Shown one piece after another: positions 1 through 6,932 of a DNA stretch of 64,000 nucleotides (position 1 is its first letter; each line of letters starts with the position of its first letter). Origin of the DNA: Lachnospiraceae bacterium (lineage in GTDB: Bacteria; Bacillota; Clostridia; Lachnospirales; Lachnospiraceae); contig JAFVHP010000044.1 in NCBI GenBank assembly GCA_017474455.1, forward strand, positions 1 through 64,000. The letters are read 5' to 3'. Made by a program: the position numbers and the translations under genes. The notes beneath the pieces are model-generated. The model saw only the letters and a program-made list of their open reading frames with translations. It was not told the DNA's origin and ran no database searches.

Positions 1-200
1 TACTTCGTGCCGTCGGGCCGGTACAGGCTTTCCCGGCGCATTTGATCCTGCTTTACTTCGTGCCGTCGGGCCGGTACAGGCTTTCCCGGCGCATTTGATC
101 CCGCTTTACTTCGTGCCGTCTGGCCGGTACAGGCATTCCCGGCGCATCTGATCCCGCTTTACTTCATGCCGTCGGGCCGGTACAGGCATTCCCGGCGCAT
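1..200. repeat. 53-bp tandem repeat array, about 3.8 copies
   Basis: Four units begin at 1, 54, 107 and 160, each starting TACTTCGTGCCGTC or a close variant. Units 1 and 2 differ at one base; unit 3 has a few changes; unit 4 decays after about 40 bp. The unit core, GCCGGTACAGGC followed by TTCCCGGCGCAT, reappears in inverted orientation at 301-364 and 398-461. No convincing reading frame with a ribosome binding site crosses the array. It lies downstream of the ABC operon ending at 509 and may continue beyond the window. Confidence 0.9.
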
Positions 201-219
201 TAGCGAGCGGCCGGCACTT

Positions 220-298
220 AGGCATCGTAATAAATAAAAACAGGCAGTCAATGGCGGCTTGCCGCAATATTGACTGCCTGCTTTTATTTATGATGCCT
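220..298. terminator. Large hairpin, probable bidirectional terminator
   Basis: Arms of about 33 bp are complementary except for a few positions: the left arm runs from AGGCATC through AAAAACAGGCAGTCAAT, the right arm from ATTGACTGCCTG through TTTTATTTATGATGCCT. The loop GGCGGCTTGCCGC is itself palindromic. A-rich and T-rich outer arms let it act as a terminator on either strand, most obviously for the minus-strand operon ending at 509. The arms are far longer than a typical terminator, so a palindromic intergenic element is an alternative. Confidence 0.7.
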
Positions 299-300
299 TA

Positions 301-461
301 TGTGCCGCTGCCAGCGAGGTATAGCGAGAGCGTGCCCGGGATGCCTGTACCGGTCTGACGACACGGAAATGCCGGTCTCTTTTTGATCGATTCCCTATGT
401 ATCGCTGCCAGCGAGGTATAGCGAAAGCGTGCCCGGGATGCCTGTACCGGCCTGACGGCAC
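301..461. repeat. Two direct copies of a ~64-bp repeat, inverted relative to the 53-bp array
   Basis: Copies at 301-364 and 398-461 share the block GCTGCCAGCGAGGTATAGCG and then GTGCCCGGGATGCCTGTACC, 97 bp apart. Their second half is the reverse complement of the core of the tandem array at 1-200, so the hairpin at 220-298 is flanked by oppositely oriented members of one family. I see no gene in this stretch. Confidence 0.8.
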
Positions 462-508
462 CATTCAGCACGAGCACTGTCCGGCCCAATCGCCTGCAGC
501 AGCCCGCA

Positions 509-1474
509 TCACCTCTTGTCTTTGTCCACAAACTCCAGCGCGAGCACGGCGGCAACCGCGAAGATACAGATGAACAGTACGAGCATGCCCCAGTTATGCA
601 GAACGTTTTCGACAGTGGACGCGTACATGGAGTTCGCGTTGACCTGGCCTGCCCACAGCAGGAATTCTTCCTTGTGGCCGCCGTCCTCGACCATCCTGAG
701 TATATCCAGAATAGGTTTTCCTCCAAGGACTTCCATATTCTTGAACTTATAGATCGTATTCCACAGTGTCACCATGGGCAGTTCGTTATACCGGCCGATC
801 GCAGTGAGACTGCCTATCCCCCAGCGGGAGATCGTAAATACAGTGATCCTGTTGGCGAAACCGGACAGATTAAAGAAAGACCCGGAAAAGACCAGCTGGA
901 AGATCAGAAGGAACGGCATCACGGTCATGGCCGTCGTCGTACTGCGTACGATACAGGAGACCATAAGGGACATGACATCCGCCGCAAATGTAATGAGCAG
1001 CAGGGTGATGCCCATATCAACGATGCCCCAGGGCGTGACTACGCCCTGCACGGGTATACTGACTTTGGATGCTTTGCAGATGAGCAGGGTAATGACGGTC
1101 TGCGCGGTGCAGAGCATGAACTGGTAGATCATCTGTGCGGCGATATAAGACGACATATGGAGACCCGCGCGGTGTTCACGTTTGACGATATTCCTTTCGC
1201 GGCAGACTACCTGTATCGAATTGAAGAAGCCGTTCCAGATACAGACACACACAATGGCGAAGCAGCCCATTGCTGTCCCTTCCTGCGTTACGAACAGGTT
1301 GGCCCCTATGACATAGGTGACCAGGGCCGCGATAGCCGCGCCCATGGGGAGGACTTTCCAGTCATTCTGATATACAAACATCCTGAGGAATTTCTGAAGG
1401 TATATCCACAGCTGGGCCAAACGCCCCTTATGCTTCAGATCGTACTGCATGGCGTCCGTTCCGTTATCCCGCAT
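509..1474 (-). CDS. ABC-2 type (ABCG-like) transporter permease
   Basis: Membrane subunit of an ABC exporter whose ATPase lies immediately upstream. After a soluble start there are about six hydrophobic segments, including a pair just after residue 45 and one at the C terminus, with a pre-membrane stretch containing VCRERNIVKREHRAGLH. That resembles the elbow helix of ABC2_membrane proteins, where E-R-x-x-x-x-R-E is common. I chose the ATG at 1474 because AGGAGG stands just upstream; a longer frame to 1549 would overlap the ATPase by 86 bp instead of 11 bp. It is the last gene of the operon that starts with recD2. The substrate is unknown. Confidence 0.85.
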   Translation of the reverse strand: MRDNGTDAMQYDLKHKGRLAQLWIYLQKFLRMFVYQNDWKVLPMGAAIAALVTYVIGANLFVTQEGTAMGCFAIVCVCIWNGFFNSIQVVCRERNIVKREHRAGLHMSSYIAAQMIYQFMLCTAQTVITLLICKASKVSIPVQGVVTPWGIVDMGITLLLITFAADVMSLMVSCIVRSTTTAMTVMPFLLIFQLVFSGSFFNLSGFANRITVFTISRWGIGSLTAIGRYNELPMVTLWNTIYKFKNMEVLGGKPILDILRMVEDGGHKEEFLLWAGQVNANSMYASTVENVLHNWGMLVLFICIFAVAAVLALEFVDKDKR

Positions 1475-2987
1475 GGTCCACCTCCTCTGTATCTGCTGTA
1501 TCTGCTGAATCGTCTGCCGCGTATGCAGCGGCATCCTGTGGCTCCTCAAGGCCCTCAGCGCCTTCCGGATCCTCAGGGTCTTCTGGTTCCTCAGGGTCCT
1601 CGGGATCCTCCGGGCTGCTTACCGTACCTGCCGTCATCAGCGCGTAGCGTCTGATAAACTCATCAGCCCGTCCTTCACCGCCTTCGGCCTTGCTGTTGAC
1701 GCTCATTACGATCTGTTCCATCGTATCCTTGCCGAAGAATTCCCTGGCTTCATCCGGGCTTCCGTAGAAAGCAAGACGGCCGACACGCCCGGAATCCCTG
1801 GCCAGTACGATCACTTTATCGAACAGGTCGATCACGCGGTCAGGCGTGTGCGTGATAACGATGACGATCCTGCCTTCATCAGCCACCATCCTGAGCTTAG
1901 TAAACAGTTCCCTTGCGATAACACCGTCCAGGCCTGAATCCGGTTCATCCAGTACGAACAGTTCCGGATCCGCGATCAGTTCCATGGCGATCGAGATACG
2001 CCGCAGCATGCCGCCGGATTTCTTTCCGACCAGGCCGTCCGCGCCGGCCGCAAGTCCCAGAAGGTCCAGTACGTCCTGGACCCTGGAGTTCCTTTCTTTA
2101 CCGGAAAGCACTACCGGCAGGCGGATCTCGGCCGCATCATCTATCGTATTCCGTACAGTATCGCTGCCGCGGACCAGGTTCTGCTGCGGCACAAATCCGA
2201 TCCTGTATTTCATCTTCGCATAATCCCTGTATACGTCGCCGCCGTTTAAGCGGATCTCGGCGTTGGCTTTTTCATAGCCGGTCAGGGCATTGACAAAAGT
2301 GGTCTTGCCCGATCCGGAACCGCCCAGGAGCAGTACCAGGGATCCGTTGGGGATATCCAGGGATATGTCCTTCAGCAGATAGCGGGTCGTGCTTAAGTTC
2401 CTGACCTTTCTCTCCTTTATCCTGACGCTGAGCCCGTCACGGGACACCTTCCCCATCTTCATGAGGTTTTCCGTTTCCGGAATGGCGGTAGGTTCCGTTC
2501 CCGCTTCCCAGTCTTCCGAAAAATCAATATATCTGACCGGCTGGTATTTCTTCCCGAAACCCAGTATCAGGGCAGGTATGCATTCTACGAACATCCAAAG
2601 CAGTATCCACTTCTTACTCAGGCCGAAAGTTTCGTTGACACGCTGGTAGACCATGAGGCTGTATACGATCGTGAATACAGTGGAAACGATGACGACCAGC
2701 CCGAAGATAACATCCGCCCGGGTTTCTACCGGGCCGGCATCCACGATACCGGTGATTATAGTGATCACATCCAATATGCCGCAGATGATCCCGCGCTTTT
2801 CATACTGCATACTCTTTCCGAGGGCATAATAGCGCAGTCCGGGGACAAACGCCATCCAGCGTTTTGGCCATCTGAGCTTTTTACCCAATTTCCACAGACC
2901 GAGCGAAAACAGGAACCACAGGATCAGTCTCCAGATCAGATTCGAATAATCAATCACCATTCCATTCAACGCCGCCACCTCATTCAT
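1464..2987 (-). CDS. ABC transporter ATP-binding protein with membrane N terminus and acidic tail
   Basis: Three parts are visible. Residues 1-150 hold about four hydrophobic segments. An ABC ATPase domain follows, with Walker A GGSGSGKTT at 222-230, a signature degenerated to KKSGGMLRR, and Walker B VLDEPDSGLD. The last 50 residues are a low-complexity tail of P-E-D and E-P repeats. The ABCG-like signature and the neighbouring permease at 1474 suggest a paired half-transporter. The start overlaps the end of the tRNA-dihydrouridine synthase gene by 8 bp, indicating translational coupling. A membrane-embedded N terminus on an ATPase subunit is unusual. Substrate and direction are not deducible. 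Confidence 0.85.
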   Translation of the reverse strand: MNEVAALNGMVIDYSNLIWRLILWFLFSLGLWKLGKKLRWPKRWMAFVPGLRYYALGKSMQYEKRGIICGILDVITIITGIVDAGPVETRADVIFGLVVIVSTVFTIVYSLMVYQRVNETFGLSKKWILLWMFVECIPALILGFGKKYQPVRYIDFSEDWEAGTEPTAIPETENLMKMGKVSRDGLSVRIKERKVRNLSTTRYLLKDISLDIPNGSLVLLLGGSGSGKTTFVNALTGYEKANAEIRLNGGDVYRDYAKMKYRIGFVPQQNLVRGSDTVRNTIDDAAEIRLPVVLSGKERNSRVQDVLDLLGLAAGADGLVGKKSGGMLRRISIAMELIADPELFVLDEPDSGLDGVIARELFTKLRMVADEGRIVIVITHTPDRVIDLFDKVIVLARDSGRVGRLAFYGSPDEAREFFGKDTMEQIVMSVNSKAEGGEGRADEFIRRYALMTAGTVSSPEDPEDPEEPEDPEDPEGAEGLEEPQDAAAYAADDSADTADTEEVDHAG

Positions 2988-3951
2988 CGTCAGGATCTGT
3001 CTTTTTCATTTTATACGCACATCCGGAGAACATTTTTTCCGCATACATCCTGTATTCGGGAAGGTCCTTCGAATGGCGCATCCTTGTTACCAGTTTATCA
3101 CTGTTCTCATATCCCTGTCCCAGCCAGTATATGATTTCTTTCATTTTAGACAGCGCGAGGGCTTCGCTGCCAAGCTCGCGCAGATAGGTGCTGACCAGTT
3201 CGTTATGGAACCGGCGGATAAGGGCACTGTCCGCTTTTTCATAAAGCCCGTACAACATCGCCGGATCGGTCAGGAGCCCGCGCCCGCACATGATCCCTTC
3301 CGCTTTGGGAAATGCGCCGGCGATCCTCCTGATATCCTGAATGCTCCTGACATCCCCGTTATATACGACAGGGCAGCGGGCCCTTTCAAGCACATAGGCA
3401 AAGGCGTCTTCATGGACGCTCCCGCTGTAAAATTCAGACCTCACCCGGGGATGGACGATCAGCTTTGCAATGGGGTATTTTTCGTATACGTCCAGAATGG
3501 CCGGCAGTTCATCGGGGTCTGTCATCCCGATCCGCGTTTTCACGGATATACAGGCCGGTATGGGGTCTTTTCCAAGGTCATCGAACACTTCGTCGAAAAA
3601 AGCATCCAGTCTCTCTGTATCCGCCAGCATTCCGGCGCCGCGGTGATGTGAGACGACCGTGGAAGCCGGACAGCCCAGGTTGAAATTGATCTCCCCATAC
3701 CCCCGTGCCGCCATCTGCCGCAGGGCGAACAGGACCGCGCCGGCGTCATTTCCCATCAGCTGGGGCACGGTCGGGATGCCCTGGTTCCGGACAGGGTCAA
3801 ATTCCTTCTTTTCCTTTCCCGAAAAGCTTAAGGTCTTATTGGCAGCGATAAAAGGTGTGTAGTAGGCGTCAAGGCCCGGGAAGAATTTATGATGGACCTG
3901 CCGGAAGCAGTATCCCGTGATCCCCTCCATGGGGGCAAAATAGTATTTCAT
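2980..3951 (-). CDS. tRNA-dihydrouridine synthase (Dus family)
   Basis: FMN- and NADPH-dependent reduction of uridine to dihydrouridine in tRNA. The N terminus YFAPMEGIT is the family's FMN-site motif. INFNLGCPAS carries the catalytic cysteine that protonates the uracil ring, VKTRIG and IVHPR are core-barrel motifs, and GIMCGRGLL is the late phosphate-binding loop. At 323 residues it has normal family length. The start codon shares one base with the recD2 stop (TGATG), so translation is coupled. Specificity for a particular tRNA position cannot be read from sequence. Confidence 0.92.
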   Translation of the reverse strand: MKYYFAPMEGITGYCFRQVHHKFFPGLDAYYTPFIAANKTLSFSGKEKKEFDPVRNQGIPTVPQLMGNDAGAVLFALRQMAARGYGEINFNLGCPASTVVSHHRGAGMLADTERLDAFFDEVFDDLGKDPIPACISVKTRIGMTDPDELPAILDVYEKYPIAKLIVHPRVRSEFYSGSVHEDAFAYVLERARCPVVYNGDVRSIQDIRRIAGAFPKAEGIMCGRGLLTDPAMLYGLYEKADSALIRRFHNELVSTYLRELGSEALALSKMKEIIYWLGQGYENSDKLVTRMRHSKDLPEYRMYAEKMFSGCAYKMKKTDPDDE

Positions 3952-6215
3952 CAGTCTGTTATGAACGCCCGGATCCTTTCTTTGAGCATTGTGTTGCGCT
4001 GCGAGACCGTCATATTCTTTACGGCATAGGCCAGCGCCCTTTTCGTCCCGACGATAACGAGCGCCTTTTTCGCCCTGGTTATCCCGGTATAGATAAGATT
4101 GCGCTGGAGCATGACGAAATGGTTCATCAGTACCGGCATGACCACCACCGGATACTCCGAGCCCTGGGATTTATGGATCGTCGTGGCATAGGCGAGCACC
4201 AGTTCGTCCAGTTCCGTTACATCGTAAGTCACGGTGCGTTCGTCGAACCTTACCTTCAGCTCGCGCTCCTCTCTGTCAGCCGCTTCGACGACACCGATAT
4301 CCCCGTTAAAGACTTCTTTCTCGTAATTATTGCGGATCTGCATGACCTTGTCCCGGGGCATAAAGAGGTTCCCTCCGTGCCTTAAGCCGTCTTCACCGGG
4401 ATTCAGGGCCTGCTGCAGCATCCGGTTCAGATTGGCCGCGCCGGCCACACCGCGCTGCATCGGTGTCAGCACCTGGATCTCCCGCGGGGATATTCTGTAA
4501 TAGCGGGAAAGTTTGTTCCTTACCAGGTCAACGATCGTTTCCGCGCTTTCCTGCGCGTATACGGAAGTATCACTGGTGTCCAGTCCTTTTCTTTCCGCCT
4601 GTTTTTCCATATCCATGAAAAAGAAATCGCTCTGTTTCCCGTTGGAGATATCCGGCATCATGCCGCGGTTGATGCGGTGCGCGTTCAAAATGATGCGGCT
4701 CTGCATGGCCTGCCGGAAGATCCTGGTCAGACGGATGACCGGGAAGCAGCCTGAATCGATGATATCCCGCAGGACGTTGCCTGCCCCGACGCTGGGCAGC
4801 TGATCGATATCGCCGACAAGGATGAGGCGCATCCTGTCCGGCACCGCCTTCAGCAGGGCATACATCAGCATGATATCGATCATTGAACACTCGTCAACGA
4901 TCAGGACATCCCCGTCCAGCGGGTTGTCTTCGTTCCTCTGGTAGCCTTCGGGCGGTTTGACTTCCAGCAGGCGGTGGATCGTCTTTGCTTCCATTCCGGT
5001 CGCTTCGGACAGGCGTTTGGCTGCCCGTCCCGTCGGCGCCGCGAGGAGGATCTTCGCGCCGCTGTTTTTAAACGCGGTGATGATGCCCAGCGTCGTCGTG
5101 GTCTTGCCCGTGCCGGGCCCGCCGGTCAGCACCATGATCCGGCTGCGCAGGGCCGTTTCGATCGCCTCAAGCTGTATCTCATCGTATTCGATCCCGTTTG
5201 CCGAAGGGACATTCATCTGCATCTGCACGGGCGGCCTGCTTCCGGCATCCGGTTCCCCGGATGCGTCGTTTTTCCACACCGCGGCGAGGCGTTTCGCCGC
5301 GCCGCGTTCCGCGAAATAAAAAACGGGCAGATAGATGGCCAGGCCGTCATCTCCGGATCCTTCTATCCGTTCGGCCGTTTCTTCCGTACCCGTCTCTTTT
5401 GCAGTATCTGTCCGCTGCACGATCACGTCTTCCGCGCGGATCATTTCATCCAGTGTCACAGAGAGCAGGCCGTCTTCCACGGATAACAGTTCGCTCCCTG
5501 TCTTCATCAGCATCTGCCGCGTGGCAAAACAGTGCCCTTCGTCTGAAAGCCTGTTCAGCGTATACAGCAGGCCGCTTCTTAAGCGTTCGTATTTTTCATG
5601 CGAATAGCCCATCTTTTCCGCGATGGTATCCGCTGTCTTAAAGCCGATCCCCCAGATATCGTCCGCGAGGCGGTAGGGGTTTTCCTGTACGATCCTGACG
5701 CTATCGTTACCATAGGTCTTATAGATCCTGGAAGCATGGCTGGGACTGACGTCATGTCCCTGCAGGAAGAGCATGATATTGCGGATCTCCTTCTGCTCGT
5801 CCCAGCTTGTCTTTATCTTTTCCACCCGGAGCTTCCCGATGCCGTCGACTTCCATTAGCCGCATCGGATCCTCTTCGATGATATCCAACGTTTCCGTGCC
5901 GAATCTCTCCACGATCCGGCGCGCGTACTTCGGCCCGATCCCTTTGACGAGCCCGCTCCCGAGATACTTTTCTATACCGTACGCGGTGGCCGGCATCGTC
6001 TCCTCAAAGCTGTCCATAACGAACTGCCTGCCGTACCTGGCGTCCATTTTCCAGGAGCCTCTGACGATGAGCACGCTCCCCACGTGGACTTCCGGCATGG
6101 TGCCGACGACAGTGACAAGTTCAGGGTACCCCTTCACCGTGCATCTGATGATGGTGTACCCGTTTTGTTCATTCTGGTATGTGATCCGTTCAACGACACA
6201 GCGGAGCTGCTCCAT
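3951..6215 (-). CDS. recD2: ATP-dependent DNA helicase RecD2
   Basis: SF1B 5'-3' DNA helicase of the RecD2/TraA type, which acts without RecBC in organisms using AddAB. An N-terminal OB-like region and helix-hairpin-helix stretch (KYLGSGLVKGIGPKYARRI) precede the helicase core. Walker A is TGGPGTGKTTTT, motif II DECSMID, motif III VGDIDQLPSVG, and the late motifs include TTIHKSQGSEYP and YTGITRAKK. At 754 residues the length is typical. The ATG follows an AGGAAAG ribosome binding site. It is the first gene of a four-gene overlapping operon; its pairing with a tRNA-modifying enzyme and an ABC exporter has no obvious functional logic. Confidence 0.95.
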   Translation of the reverse strand: MEQLRCVVERITYQNEQNGYTIIRCTVKGYPELVTVVGTMPEVHVGSVLIVRGSWKMDARYGRQFVMDSFEETMPATAYGIEKYLGSGLVKGIGPKYARRIVERFGTETLDIIEEDPMRLMEVDGIGKLRVEKIKTSWDEQKEIRNIMLFLQGHDVSPSHASRIYKTYGNDSVRIVQENPYRLADDIWGIGFKTADTIAEKMGYSHEKYERLRSGLLYTLNRLSDEGHCFATRQMLMKTGSELLSVEDGLLSVTLDEMIRAEDVIVQRTDTAKETGTEETAERIEGSGDDGLAIYLPVFYFAERGAAKRLAAVWKNDASGEPDAGSRPPVQMQMNVPSANGIEYDEIQLEAIETALRSRIMVLTGGPGTGKTTTTLGIITAFKNSGAKILLAAPTGRAAKRLSEATGMEAKTIHRLLEVKPPEGYQRNEDNPLDGDVLIVDECSMIDIMLMYALLKAVPDRMRLILVGDIDQLPSVGAGNVLRDIIDSGCFPVIRLTRIFRQAMQSRIILNAHRINRGMMPDISNGKQSDFFFMDMEKQAERKGLDTSDTSVYAQESAETIVDLVRNKLSRYYRISPREIQVLTPMQRGVAGAANLNRMLQQALNPGEDGLRHGGNLFMPRDKVMQIRNNYEKEVFNGDIGVVEAADREERELKVRFDERTVTYDVTELDELVLAYATTIHKSQGSEYPVVVMPVLMNHFVMLQRNLIYTGITRAKKALVIVGTKRALAYAVKNMTVSQRNTMLKERIRAFITD

Positions 6216-6308
6216 AGGATAACTTTCCTGCCTGCTCCTTCCGGGGCTCTTCCTGCCGCGGTACCCGTAATACCCGCGTTTTTGGTTCTGACTGCATTTT
6301 TTATTATA

Positions 6309-6932
6309 TCAGAGCGTCTCGAAGCACAGTATCCTTTCCCTCGGATCATTCGGGAACAGGTCTGAGCAGTCGATCTCGTCCAGGAAAGAGAGTTCGTCCA
6401 CGCCCATCAGGTACCCGACATACTCGTCGGAGGGATAATAGAACATCAGCAGGATGCGGCGCGGTTCTTTATACCATGAAGCGATGATCTTCCCGATCAC
6501 CGAATGCAGGATCTTTTCGGAGAACGGGTTAAAGAAATAAAAACGGTCCGCCTCTGCGGGGACTTCGAACTTCTCCGCATTATCATTCCTGAAGACCACC
6601 TTGTCCTTCACAGCGGAGGCTTCCAGGTTCTGCAGCGCGCAGCTTAAAAAATCCGGGTCAAATTCGATCCCCGAGCCATGGCAGCCGGTCCGGCTGCTCA
6701 TGAAGATATTGACCCTTCCTTTCCCGCAGCCGTAGTCCACGAGCACGTTCTCTTCCGATATCAGGCCGCTTTCCGCAAGCCTCTCCAGCACACAGTAGGG
6801 CGTCGGCTCATAGGGAAAATGGTGCGCGTCCTCCGCGGAGGCGTCCCTTCCCGCCGTGCTGATGCCAAGCCTGCGGTCCCATTTACTTTCGGGGTCCTCC
6901 CGGCCGTTTTGGCCTGTCCTGTCATTTAGCAT
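6309..6932 (-). CDS. Class I SAM-dependent methyltransferase
   Basis: A Rossmann-fold methyltransferase of about 207 residues. Motif I is VDYGCGKGR, followed by SGIEFDPDF (the acidic residue that binds the SAM ribose) and, later, YFFNPFS in the motif IV position. The substrate is not identifiable; an Asn-Pro-Phe motif IV can occur in N-methyltransferases, which is only suggestive. I chose the ATG at 6932, overlapping the serpin gene's stop by 11 bp; a frame reaching 7145 is open but only mirrors serpin codons. Translation is probably coupled to the serpin gene, since no strong ribosome binding site is seen. Confidence 0.85.
   Translation of the reverse strand: MLNDRTGQNGREDPESKWDRRLGISTAGRDASAEDAHHFPYEPTPYCVLERLAESGLISEENVLVDYGCGKGRVNIFMSSRTGCHGSGIEFDPDFLSCALQNLEASAVKDKVVFRNDNAEKFEVPAEADRFYFFNPFSEKILHSVIGKIIASWYKEPRRILLMFYYPSDEYVGYLMGVDELSFLDEIDCSDLFPNDPRERILCFETL

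Noticed and set aside
1..461. CRISPR array
   Set aside because: The 53-bp units are direct tandem repeats without unique spacers, and no cas gene is nearby.
596..1654. Plus-strand frame of 352 codons
   Set aside because: Antiparallel to the ABC permease gene, with no ribosome binding site and an unnatural His/Arg/Asp-rich composition; the minus strand has recognisable membrane helices.
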